Source: Mycolicibacterium sphagni
Lineage (GTDB): Bacteria; Actinomycetota; Actinomycetes; Mycobacteriales; Mycobacteriaceae
DNA length: 64,000 bases
Direction of reading: 5' to 3'
Assembly (NCBI RefSeq): GCF_013337765.1
Contig: NZ_VBSB01000015.1
Coordinates: 248,001 to 312,000 of the forward strand
Of the stretch, positions 57,352 to 64,000 are shown in pieces. Position 1 is the first letter of the stretch. Every line of letters begins with the position of its first letter. The notes beneath the pieces were generated by a model. The model did no database searches. It saw nothing but the letters and a program-made list of their open reading frames with translations, and was not told the DNA's origin. A program made the position numbers and the translations under genes.

Positions 57352-57413
57352 CGCGAACAGACGCAAAAGTCCCCAACACGCGGTGGTGGAGGGGACCTTT
57401 GCGTCTGCTCGCG
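57352..57413. repeat. 23-bp near-perfect inverted repeat between icl and fadB2
   Basis: The left arm (57352-57374, CGCGAACAGACGCAAAAGTC plus CCC) pairs with the right arm (57391-57413, GGGGACCTTTGCGTCTGCTC plus GCG) at 21 of 23 positions, around a 16-nt loop. It lies 24 bp past the icl stop and 22 bp before the fadB2 start. It could be a terminator/attenuator between the genes or an intergenic palindromic repeat unit. No T-run follows. Confidence 0.8.
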
Positions 57414-57437
57414 GCAGGGCTATTGGCGGCAGGGGGA

Positions 57438-58724
57438 TTAGTGGAACTGACCCTCTTCGGTCGAGCCCGCGAGCGCGGTCGTCGAGCTGGTCGGGTCCAC
57501 GGTGGTGGCGATCCGGTCGAAGTAGCCGGCGCCGACCTCACGCTGGTGCTTGGTCGCGGTGTAGCCGCGCTCCTCGGCGGCGAACTCGCGCTCCTGCAGC
57601 TCGACGTAGGCGGTCATCTGGTTGCGGGCGTAGCCGTAAGCCAGATCGAACATCGAGTAGTTCAGGGCGTGGAAGCCGGCCAGGGTGATGAACTGGAACT
57701 TGAAGCCCATGGCGCCGAGCTCCTTCTGGAACCGGGCGATGGTCGAATCGTCAAGGTGCTTGCGCCAGTTGAACGACGGCGAGCAGTTGTAGGCCAGCAT
57801 CTGGTCTGGGAACTCGCTCTTGACGCCCTCGGCGAAGCGGCGGGCCAGGTCCAGATCCGGGGTACCGGTCTCCATCCAGATCAGGTCGGAGTACGGCGCG
57901 TAGGACTTGGCGCGCGCGATGCACGGCTCGAGTCCGTTCTTCACCCGGTAGAAGCCCTCGGCGGTGCGCTCACCGGTGACGAACGGCTTGTCGCGCTCGT
58001 CGACATCGGAGGTGATGAGCGTGGCGGCCTCGGCGTCGGTGCGGGCGATGACCACGGTTGGCACGTCGGCGACGTCAGCCGCGAGACGGGCCGAGGTCAG
58101 GGTGCGGATGTGCTGCTGGGTCGGGATCAGCACCTTGCCACCGAGGTGGCCGCACTTCTTCTCCGAGGCCAGCTGGTCTTCCCAGTGCGAGCCCGCGACA
58201 CCGGCGGCGATCATGGCCTTCTGCAGTTCGTACACGTTCAAGGCGCCACCGAAGCCGGCCTCGCCGTCGGCGACGATCGGGGCCAGCCAGTTCTCCACCG
58301 AGGTGTCGCCCTCGACCTTGGCGATCTGGTCGGCGCGCAGCAGCGCGTTGTTGATGCGGCGCACCACCTGGGGCACCGAGTTGGCCGGGTAGAGGCTCTG
58401 GTCGGGGTAGGTGTGGCCGGACAGGTTCGCATCACCGGCGACCTGCCAACCCGACAGGTAGATGGCCTTCAGGCCGGCGCGGACCTGCTGGACGGCCATG
58501 TTGCCGGTCAACGCGCCCAGCGAGTTGACGAACTCCATGTCGTGCAGCTGGTTCCAGAGCACCTCGGCGCCGCGGCGGGCCAGGGTGGCCTCCTCGACGA
58601 CGCTGCCCTGCAGCGCGACGACGTCGGCCGGGGTGTAGGTACGGGTCAGGCCCTTCCAGCGGGGATTGGTGTCCCAGTCGCGCTGGATTTCGTCTGCGGT
58701 CTTCGGCTGGCCAACGGTGGACAT
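57438..58724 (-). CDS. icl: isocitrate lyase
   Basis: A 428-residue ICL1/AceA-type enzyme that splits isocitrate to glyoxylate and succinate; in mycobacteria it also serves as methylisocitrate lyase for propionate. The catalytic cysteine is C191 in EKKCGHLGGKVLIP. Mg-binding acidic residues are in VADGEAGFGG, and the C-terminal substrate residues in NCSPSFNW. Needed for growth on fatty acids. An AT-richer promoter region of 258 bp lies upstream, with a RamB-like motif. Confidence 0.98.
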   Translation of the reverse strand: MSTVGQPKTADEIQRDWDTNPRWKGLTRTYTPADVVALQGSVVEEATLARRGAEVLWNQLHDMEFVNSLGALTGNMAVQQVRAGLKAIYLSGWQVAGDANLSGHTYPDQSLYPANSVPQVVRRINNALLRADQIAKVEGDTSVENWLAPIVADGEAGFGGALNVYELQKAMIAAGVAGSHWEDQLASEKKCGHLGGKVLIPTQQHIRTLTSARLAADVADVPTVVIARTDAEAATLITSDVDERDKPFVTGERTAEGFYRVKNGLEPCIARAKSYAPYSDLIWMETGTPDLDLARRFAEGVKSEFPDQMLAYNCSPSFNWRKHLDDSTIARFQKELGAMGFKFQFITLAGFHALNYSMFDLAYGYARNQMTAYVELQEREFAAEERGYTATKHQREVGAGYFDRIATTVDPTSSTTALAGSTEEGQFH

Positions 58725-58982
58725 GCCTACTCCTTCTCAATCGAGGTGCCACCTTGACGGGAAGTAAACTGTTAACGCCAATGCAGCTGAGCTTGTGTGC
58801 TTACACGAGCATGCCTCGCATCATTAGTGCAGTTCAAGCCGTTGTGAGTGCCAATTTTCGCCAACAGCACCGATGAGTTTGCAAAGATTGCGAAGGTCGT
58901 CCTCGCCTGAACCGGTTCAGAAGTTACCGTCGGATAGCACCTTTTCGCAGGTCAGTACGCTTGTACTGTTAAACCGCGTCGC
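58725..58982. promoter_or_regulatory. icl promoter region
   Basis: A 258-bp non-coding stretch between the icl start and the thioesterase gene's stop, less GC-rich than its surroundings. It holds an inverted repeat CTTGTGT-GCTT-ACACGAG (58792-58809, one imperfect pair) and, further upstream, the RamB-like TTTGCAAA. A GTTAAC sits at 58771-58776. No small ORF or RNA gene stands out. Confidence 0.55.
58876..58896. promoter_or_regulatory. RamB-like operator upstream of icl
   Basis: AGTTTGCAAAGATTGCGAAGG contains TTTGCAAAG, matching the core of the RamB-binding motif (AAAGTTTGCAAA type) known from Corynebacterium glutamicum and from icl1 control in M. tuberculosis. It is about 150 bp upstream of the icl start, and the ramB gene lies 1 kb away. 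RamB represses icl. Confidence 0.6.
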
Positions 58983-59804
58983 TCAGAGCGGGAAGATCGC
59001 GGCGAGCGCTTTGATCTCCTCGCCCACGACGTATGTGAGCGTTCTAACAGTGCGATCGGTCAGCTCCGGACCGAACTTGTCGGTAGACCCGGGCGGATAC
59101 ACGTGCACCAGAATTTCGAGCTTGTCGCCGAAAGCCACCGGCGCATCGTGCTCGATGGTCACGCGCAGCGGGGCTTCGAACAACTCGGGATGAGGCGCCA
59201 GGAACTCCTCGACGACCTTCCAGTACACCGAGTTGTTGACGTGGTCGAACAGGTCGATGTCGCTGACGCGGATCGGGAAGTCGCGGATTTCGGTGGCGTC
59301 GTGGCGCGCGCCGGCACTCAGATAGGACTTCCACCGCAGCCGGCCTTCACTGGTGGTCCGCTTCAGGCCGTCCAAGAAGTCATCGGAGATCCGCGCCGGC
59401 CCCTGGGTCTCCCGGTTGATATTGATCCAGAACGCCTCGGATTCAATGAGCCCGCCCTTGCGACCGTCGATGCGGACCCGCATCTCACACCAGCGATTCG
59501 AAGTGCCCGAACACCAGCGCCGCATCCGCAGGACGTCGTGGAATTCGATGGGGCGGATCAGGTCGACCATGGTGCGCCGGACGATCCACAACGGATGGGT
59601 TTCCTCTTGGCCCATCTCGCGCAGCTGGTCCTGTCCGACGTCCTGGATGTGACGGCAGGCCGCGTCGAGTCGCAGCCGGCCGACGCGGTCGATATCGCCG
59701 ACGCGAAGGGGCCATTCCCGGTCGAAGACATCGGGATTCGGATCGGGGACGGGCATCAGCACCTTCGCCAACCCGGTGTTCGCGGTGCGCTGCGGTGCAC
59801 TCAT
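58983..59804 (-). CDS. acyl-ACP thioesterase family protein
   Basis: A 273-residue double hot-dog protein of the FatA/FatB-like (PF01643) family: REWPLRVGDIDRVGRLRLDAACRHIQD, THPLWIVRRTMVDLIRP and, in the second half, IRVSDIDLFDHVNNSVYWKVVEEF, where the catalytic Asn/His region is DHVNNSVYW. Synteny matches Rv0466. It may release fatty acids from ACP or CoA. Divergent from ramB, sharing a 125-bp control region. Confidence 0.9.
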   Translation of the reverse strand: MSAPQRTANTGLAKVLMPVPDPNPDVFDREWPLRVGDIDRVGRLRLDAACRHIQDVGQDQLREMGQEETHPLWIVRRTMVDLIRPIEFHDVLRMRRWCSGTSNRWCEMRVRIDGRKGGLIESEAFWININRETQGPARISDDFLDGLKRTTSEGRLRWKSYLSAGARHDATEIRDFPIRVSDIDLFDHVNNSVYWKVVEEFLAPHPELFEAPLRVTIEHDAPVAFGDKLEILVHVYPPGSTDKFGPELTDRTVRTLTYVVGEEIKALAAIFPL

Positions 59805-59887
59805 CTTGCCTCGTCCTCTCCCCATCCCCACCCCAGCGCGATCATGCCAAAGGGCCAGTTGAATGCCAACCAACCTGCCTTGCCAAC

Positions 59888-59910
59888 GCTGCGAAGACGC
59901 TCTTCGCAGC
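59888..59910. promoter_or_regulatory. inverted repeat upstream of ramB
   Basis: GCTGCGAAG (59888-59896) and CTTCGCAGC (59902-59910) are perfect 9-bp arms around ACGCT, ending 19 bp before the ramB GTG. The position suits autoregulation. The GCGAAG element also occurs beside the RamB-like site at icl. Confidence 0.55.
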
Positions 59911-59929
59911 CCTCGGTAGGCTGGGCAGG

Positions 59930-61354
59930 GTGTCCAAGACATTTGTCGGCTCCCGGATACGACAACTGCGCAGCGAACGCGGTTTCAGCCAGGCTGCGCT
60001 GGCGCAGATGCTGGAGATCTCCCCCAGCTATCTCAACCAGATCGAGCACGATGTCCGCCCGCTGACGGTCGCGGTACTGCTGCGCATCACCGAGGTATTC
60101 GGGGTCGACGCCACGTTCTTCGCATCCCAGGACGACACCCGGCTGGTGGCCGAACTGCGGGAAGTCACGATGGACCGCGACCTCGATCTCGACGTCGACA
60201 TGACCGAGGTGGCGGACATCGTCAACACTCATCCCGCCGTCGCCCGCGCGATCGTCAACCTGCACCGCCGCTATCGGATCACCACCGCACAGCTGGCGGC
60301 GGCGACCGAGGACCGCTTCAGCATCAACACCGGCGGCAGCGGCACCGGATCGATCTCCATGCCGCATGAGGAAGTCCGCGACTACTTCTACCAACGCCAG
60401 AACTATCTACACGAACTCGACACCGCCGCCGAGGATCTCACCATCCGGATGCGTATGCACCGCGCCGAGTTGCCACGGGAGCTCTCCGACCGGCTCACCA
60501 TGGTGCACGGTGTGCACATCATCCGCCGCGTCGATCTCGGTGACACGCTGCTACACCGTTACGACCCGGTATCTCGCACTCTGGAGATCAGCAATCACCT
60601 CTCCTCCGGTCAGCAGGTCTTCAAAATGGCAACCGAGCTGGCATATTTGGAGTTCGGCGACCTGATCGACCGCCTGGTGGACGAGGGCAAGTTCACCAGC
60701 GAGGAATCCCGCAAGCTGGCGCGGCTTGGACTGGCCAACTACTTCGCCGCGGCCACCGTGCTCCCCTACGGCCAGTTCCACCACATGGCCGAGAACTTCC
60801 GCTACGACATCGAGCGGCTGTCGGCCTTCTACCAGGTCAGCTACGAAACGATCTGCCACCGGCTCTCGACGCTGCAGCGGCCCTCGATGCGCGGCGTGCC
60901 GTTCTCGTTCGTCCGAGTGGACAAGGCAGGAAACATGTCGAAACGCCAGTCCGCCACCGGTTTTCACTTCTCCTCCGCGGGAGGAACCTGCCCGCTGTGG
61001 AATGTCTACGAGACCTTCGCCAACCCGGGCAAGATCCTGGTGCAGATCGCCCAGATGCCCGACGGCCAGAACTACATGTGGGTAGCACGGACCGTCGAAC
61101 GGCGCGCGTCCCGCTACGGTCAGCCGGTCAAGACGTTCGCGATCGGCCTGGGTTGCGAGGCCCGGCACGCCAGCCGGCTGGTCTACTCGAAGGGCCTGGA
61201 CCTCTCGTCGGACAGCGCGACACCGATCGGCGCCGGCTGCCGGGTGTGCGAACGCGACAACTGCCCCCAGCGCGCCTTCCCCGCCCTGGGCCGGGCGCTG
61301 GATCTCGACGAGCACCGCAGCACGGTGTCGCCCTATTTGGTCAAGGAGTCATGA
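59930..61354 (+). CDS. ramB: XRE/ScfR-type regulator RamB
   Basis: A 474-residue regulator of acetate/glyoxylate metabolism. N-terminal XRE HTH (GSRIRQLRSERGFSQAALAQMLEISPSYLNQIEH), a central helical region, an IrrE/ImmA-like peptidase-type middle (LAYLEFGDLIDRLVDEG, LANYFAAATVLPYGQFHHMAENF) and a C-terminal DUF2083-like domain with Cys pairs (GLGCEARHA, CRVCERDNCPQRAFP). Synteny matches Rv0465c. The HTH begins at the chosen GTG. Followed at once by the CMD-family gene. Confidence 0.95.
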   Translation: MSKTFVGSRIRQLRSERGFSQAALAQMLEISPSYLNQIEHDVRPLTVAVLLRITEVFGVDATFFASQDDTRLVAELREVTMDRDLDLDVDMTEVADIVNTHPAVARAIVNLHRRYRITTAQLAAATEDRFSINTGGSGTGSISMPHEEVRDYFYQRQNYLHELDTAAEDLTIRMRMHRAELPRELSDRLTMVHGVHIIRRVDLGDTLLHRYDPVSRTLEISNHLSSGQQVFKMATELAYLEFGDLIDRLVDEGKFTSEESRKLARLGLANYFAAATVLPYGQFHHMAENFRYDIERLSAFYQVSYETICHRLSTLQRPSMRGVPFSFVRVDKAGNMSKRQSATGFHFSSAGGTCPLWNVYETFANPGKILVQIAQMPDGQNYMWVARTVERRASRYGQPVKTFAIGLGCEARHASRLVYSKGLDLSSDSATPIGAGCRVCERDNCPQRAFPALGRALDLDEHRSTVSPYLVKES

Positions 61355-61890
61355 TGGGTCAACGCATTCCGCCCGGCGGCCGACGCGAACTCGGCTTGAT
61401 CAACTGGGCCATCGCCCGAGTGGGTGCCCGCTCGATTCGCGCCCCGCAGATGAACCTGTTCAACGTCCTCGGTCAGCACAAGCTGCTGTTCCTGTCGTTT
61501 CTGCCGTACTCGGGCGTCCTGCTGAACTGGGGCAAGCTGCCCAAGCGCGACAAGGAGCTGGTGATTCTGCGGGTGGGCCACCTGCGCAAGTCGGAGTACG
61601 AACTGCAGCAGCACCGCAGGCTGGCCAAGAGTCGCGGGGTCGATTCTGCGTTGCAGGACAAGATCTTTGCCGGTTCAACCGCCGAGGGCCTGACCGACCG
61701 TCAGCGTGCCCTGCTCACGGCGGTCGACGAGTTCGTGCTCAACCGGGACCTCACCGATGACACCTTCGCCGACCTGTCAGCGCACCTGACTCGCGAGCAG
61801 ATGATCGAATTCTGCGCTCTGGCAGGGCATTACGACGCGATCGCCGCGATCTTGGCAACGTTGCGTGTTCCGATGGACTTTCCGGACTGA
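61354..61890 (+). CDS. carboxymuconolactone decarboxylase/AhpD-like family protein
   Basis: A 178-residue helical protein of the CMD family: KLPKRDKELVILRVGHLRKSEYELQQHRRLAKSRGV and LTREQMIEFCALAGHYDAIA. The CxxC of true AhpD is absent, so peroxidase-linked disulfide chemistry is unlikely. The ATG at 61354 is preferred over 61351 because AAGGAG is then 5 nt away. Overlaps the ramB stop; synteny matches Rv0464c. Confidence 0.9.
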   Translation: MGQRIPPGGRRELGLINWAIARVGARSIRAPQMNLFNVLGQHKLLFLSFLPYSGVLLNWGKLPKRDKELVILRVGHLRKSEYELQQHRRLAKSRGVDSALQDKIFAGSTAEGLTDRQRALLTAVDEFVLNRDLTDDTFADLSAHLTREQMIEFCALAGHYDAIAAILATLRVPMDFPD

Positions 61891-62312
61891 TGCTGCCAGG
61901 TTGGTACCCGGACCCGTGGGGCGGACCGGGACAACGCTATTGGGATGGCCGGCAGTGGACGGCGGCCACCGTGGCGGGGTCGCCCAAACACCGGGTATGG
62001 CTGTTGGTGCTCGTCGCCGTCATTGCGGTCCCGGTGTTGTTCTTCGGTGGCTGCGCCGCCGTCATTGCTTTCGGCTCCAGGAACGCCCCGGACCTCTCCG
62101 ACGAAGACTATGTCGGTTCCCGATCGATCGTCTCCGATCAGCGAGCCGAGCTCGGTGTCTACTCGCCGAAGTGTTTAGCCTTGACCGCAGGGGCCGCCTT
62201 GGCGGTGGCCAAAGTCGCTGGCGCAATCGTCGTTGTCACGGTGTCGCCCTGGGTCATTGGGCCGGGAAGAATCGGCGCGGCGACCGCGGGCAACACCGGC
62301 GAGGCGCCCTGA
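61890..62312 (+). CDS. DUF2510 membrane protein with doubtful C-terminus
   Basis: A 140-residue frame. The DUF2510 motif (PGWYPDPWGGPGQRYWDGRQW) opens the protein, followed by one membrane helix (about 37-60). Up to DQRAELGVYSPKC it looks genuine; the last 45 residues run antisense to the small secreted-protein gene on the other strand and look out-of-frame. The gene may be truncated or may truly overlap. The ATG shares a base with the preceding TGA. Confidence 0.7.
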   Translation: MLPGWYPDPWGGPGQRYWDGRQWTAATVAGSPKHRVWLLVLVAVIAVPVLFFGGCAAVIAFGSRNAPDLSDEDYVGSRSIVSDQRAELGVYSPKCLALTAGAALAVAKVAGAIVVVTVSPWVIGPGRIGAATAGNTGEAP

Positions 62313-62410
62313 TCAAACGCGACGGTCAGCCCGGCCATCGCCACGACGGCGCCGCCACCGGCCAGCGCCAACAGGATTTTAGTGCGCGACGAGCGCGCCG
62401 AATCAGCCAT
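62159..62410 (-). CDS. small secreted/anchored mycobacterial protein
   Basis: An 83-residue protein: basic start (SARSSRTKI), hydrophobic segment (LLALAGGGAVVAMAGLTVAF), then a Pro/Ala/Thr-rich mature part (PGPMTQGDTVTTTIAPATLA) ending KAKHFGE. It resembles a family of small exported mycobacterial proteins known by recollection. It overlaps the DUF2510 gene tail-to-tail by 154 bp. A short inverted repeat lies just upstream of its start. Confidence 0.75.
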   Translation of the reverse strand: MADSARSSRTKILLALAGGGAVVAMAGLTVAFDQGASPVLPAVAAPILPGPMTQGDTVTTTIAPATLATAKAAPAVKAKHFGE

Positions 62411-62431
62411 TCTTCCCCCGTTTTCAGCTGC

Positions 62432-62447
62432 GTGCCAGCACTGGCAC
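62432..62447. promoter_or_regulatory. short inverted repeat upstream of the small secreted protein
   Basis: GTGCCAG and CTGGCAC are perfect 7-bp arms around CA, 22 bp before the start codon of the minus-strand small secreted-protein gene. The tight spacing fits a small dimeric regulator or a cruciform. Confidence 0.35.
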
Positions 62448-62533
62448 AGGTTCTACAGACAGTGGAAGCCGCGATGCTTCAGAAAACCTGAAACGCACCT
62501 GGCGAACGGCTGGCAGATACGCAGACATGCCGT

Positions 62534-62803
62534 CTACAGGTAGGTGACCCCGAGCACAATCAACGTGAAAATCACCGGCGAGACCGGCACGCAACCCAGA
62601 AACGCCGCCCACACCATCCGCTTGCGCTGGTAATTCCGCCACGCCAGGAACCCGATGACGACGGCCAGCACCGCGATCACCGCGGACAGGATCAGCACCC
62701 AGAAGCTGACATCCTCGCCGTTGGTAGCGATGGAAATACCGATCAGCCACAGGATGTGGCCGACCACCAGTCCGCCGATACCGGCGATCAGCGTCGGTCT
62801 CAA
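62534..62803 (-). CDS. small three-TM membrane protein coupled to lpd
   Basis: An 89-residue protein with three hydrophobic segments (about 3-23, 32-51, 64-86): IAGIGGLVVGHILWLIGISI, FWVLILSAVIAVLAVVIGFL and VPVSPVIFTLIVLGVTYL. A TTG start overlaps the lpd stop by 4 bp (TTGA). Longer starts would lie inside lpd. Synteny matches Rv0463. Function unknown. Confidence 0.85.
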   Translation of the reverse strand: MRPTLIAGIGGLVVGHILWLIGISIATNGEDVSFWVLILSAVIAVLAVVIGFLAWRNYQRKRMVWAAFLGCVPVSPVIFTLIVLGVTYL

Positions 62804-64000
62804 AAGTTGATCATGTGGCCGGCGAGACCGTGGAAGCATTCCTGGAGTGCCTCCGACAGCGTCGGATGGGTGTGCACGTTTCGGGTCAGCTCGTTGACCG
62901 TCAGATCCCACTTCTGTGCCAGGGTCAGCTCCGGCAGGAGTTCGGAGACGTCCGGCCCGATCAGGTGGCCACCGAGCAGTTCCCCGTACTTGGCGTCGGC
63001 GATGACCTTGACGAATCCGGTGGGGTCGGCCAGTCCGTGCGCCTTGCCGTTGGCGGTGAACGGGAACTTGGCGACCTTCACGTCGTAGCCCTCGTCGCGG
63101 GCCTGCTGCTCGGTGAGACCGAAGCTGGCCACCTGCGGCTGGCAGAACGTGGCACGCGGCAGCATCCGGTAGTCACCCAGGGCCAGCGTCTCGGCGCCGG
63201 CAATGGTCTCGGCGGCCACCACGCCCATCGCCTCGGCAACGTGAGCCAGCATCAGCTTGCCGGTGACATCGCCTATGGAGTAAATGTGCGGCACGTTGGT
63301 GCGCATGTAGTCGTCGATGCCGATGGCCTTGCGATCCGTCAACTGCACCCCGGTGGCCTCGAGTCCGAAGCCCTCGACGTTGGGCGCAAAACCGATGGCC
63401 TGCAACACCTTCTCGGCCTTGAGCTCCTCGGTCTTGCCATCCTTGCTCACGGTGACGGTGACCGTCGAGCCGTCATCGGTGATGGATTCCACCTTGGTGC
63501 CGGTGAGGATCTTCACGCCGAGCTTCTTGTACTGCTTCTCGATCTCCTTGGAGACCTCGGCGTCCTCGTTGGGCAGGGCGCGCGGCAGGAACTCGACGAT
63601 CGTGACGTCGACCCCGTAGTTCTTCAGCACGTAGGCGAACTCCATGCCGATCGCGCCGGCGCCGGCGATGATGATCGACTTCGGCAGCTCGCGAGACAGG
63701 ATCTGCTTCTCGTACGTGACGACGTTCTCGCTCAGCGACGTGCCCGGCACCAGCCGGGTGCTGCTCCCTGTAGCGATGATTGCGTTGTCGAAGGTGACCG
63801 TTTCGGTACCGCCCTCGTTGAGGGCGACCGACAGGGTGTTCGGGTCGGTGAACGTCCCGTAGCCGTGGATCTCGGTGATCTTGTTCTTCTTCATCAGGAA
63901 GTGCACGCCGGCCACGCGGCCGTCGGCGACCTTGCGGCTGCGGTCGAAGGCGGCCCCGTAATCGAAGGTTGCCTCGCCGCTGATGCCGAACGTCTTGGCT
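62800..64000 (-). CDS. lpdC: dihydrolipoamide dehydrogenase (N-terminus cut by window edge)
   Basis: FAD/NAD disulfide oxidoreductase, E3 of pyruvate and branched-chain dehydrogenases and, in M. tuberculosis, part of a peroxynitrite reductase. The NAD-binding loop is IIIAGAGAIGMEFAYVL, the FAD motif IYSIGDVTGKLMLAHVA, and the catalytic His-Glu pair lies in HTHPTLSEALQE. About 400 of 460-odd residues are visible; the FAD-binding N-terminus and redox CxxxxC lie beyond the window end. The frame is open to base 64000. Confidence 0.97.
   Translation of the reverse strand, partial: AKTFGISGEATFDYGAAFDRSRKVADGRVAGVHFLMKKNKITEIHGYGTFTDPNTLSVALNEGGTETVTFDNAIIATGSSTRLVPGTSLSENVVTYEKQILSRELPKSIIIAGAGAIGMEFAYVLKNYGVDVTIVEFLPRALPNEDAEVSKEIEKQYKKLGVKILTGTKVESITDDGSTVTVTVSKDGKTEELKAEKVLQAIGFAPNVEGFGLEATGVQLTDRKAIGIDDYMRTNVPHIYSIGDVTGKLMLAHVAEAMGVVAAETIAGAETLALGDYRMLPRATFCQPQVASFGLTEQQARDEGYDVKVAKFPFTANGKAHGLADPTGFVKVIADAKYGELLGGHLIGPDVSELLPELTLAQKWDLTVNELTRNVHTHPTLSEALQECFHGLAGHMINF

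Noticed and set aside
58792..58809. CRP/GlxR site in the icl promoter
   Set aside because: CTTGTGT-GCTT-ACACGAG is an inverted repeat but its TGTG-N6-CAC spacing does not match the TGTGA-N6-TCACA consensus.
59801..60394. 197-codon minus-strand frame opposite ramB
   Set aside because: RamB's HTH and downstream domains are coded on the plus strand; the minus product has no recognisable feature.
1..64000. tRNA, rRNA, CRISPR arrays, prophage or replication origin
   Set aside because: No cloverleaf with a TTCRA arm, rRNA core, repeat-spacer array, phage structural gene or clustered origin boxes were seen by eye; a tRNA/CRISPR scan would be the decisive check.

Overview
The window is high-GC, gene-dense actinobacterial DNA. 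Gene content and order identify a mycobacterium, most likely a nontuberculous or environmental Mycobacterium/Mycolicibacterium. From memory, the backbone runs in the same order as the M. tuberculosis H37Rv segment from hemL (Rv0524) down to lpdC (Rv0462), drawn here in reverse. No lookup was run, and the Rv numbers given are recollected synteny.

Layout. 1-11443 is largely accessory. It holds the N-terminal part of hemL, a divergent pair of DUF385 oxidoreductases, a cupredoxin/metallophosphoesterase/membrane-protein operon divergent from an ECF sigma factor plus membrane Rieske protein, a TetR/MpaB-type oxygenase pair, a copper-type P-ATPase with a copper-repressor-like operator, a GPP34 protein with a coupled small ORF, and an amidohydrolase. 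11400-12578 is a small membrane-protein operon. 12598 to about 14170 is a decayed IS605-type element with an intact TnpB, a broken TnpA and a recognisable right end. 14241-20139 is the haem operon (glutaredoxin, hemA, hemC, hemD, hemB) plus a membrane protein. 20193-30115 is conserved core: a SerB-like phosphatase, a dehydratase, an acyltransferase, an epimerase, ribosomal protein bS22, an excisionase-like HTH protein, proC, a thioesterase, a sugar isomerase, a membrane protein, a Ppx/GppA protein and Rv0495c. 30310-31857 is an inserted-looking polyprenyl-phosphate sugar transferase. 31861-38823 is the senX3-regX3/gpm1/ybjN-like/mshA/ROK/SDR block. 38807-46062 is envelope biology: an L,D-transpeptidase, a secreted protein, murB, two DUF2505 proteins, a methyltransferase, a nitrilase and a DUF2993 protein. 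46073-50768 holds deoC, small membrane and secreted proteins, hbhA, an XRE regulator, a DUF445 protein and a TetR. 50761-54570 is accessory: a zinc-protease lipoprotein, a repeat-rich surface protein, a TetR and a potassium-channel pseudogene. 54602 to the end holds PPK2, umaA, fadB2, icl, an acyl-ACP thioesterase, ramB, a CMD-family protein, small proteins and the C-terminal part of lpd.

Functional themes are tetrapyrrole synthesis, mycothiol (mshA) and redox, phosphate sensing (SenX3-RegX3), cell-wall assembly (murB, L,D-transpeptidase, umaA), and the glyoxylate/fatty-acid node (icl, fadB2, ramB, thioesterase). Many neighbours overlap by 4 bp (ATGA/GTGA/TTGA), implying translational coupling.

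The most unusual items are: (1) a TnpB RNA-guided-nuclease candidate that outlived its TnpA and retains an omegaRNA-like end; (2) an ECF sigma factor coupled to a membrane Rieske protein with an anti-sigma-like N-terminus, divergent from a cupredoxin operon across an inverted repeat; (3) interlocked divergent -10 elements between murB and a DUF2505 gene; (4) several long intergenic hairpins and palindromic operators. No CRISPR array, rRNA, tRNA or prophage was seen.
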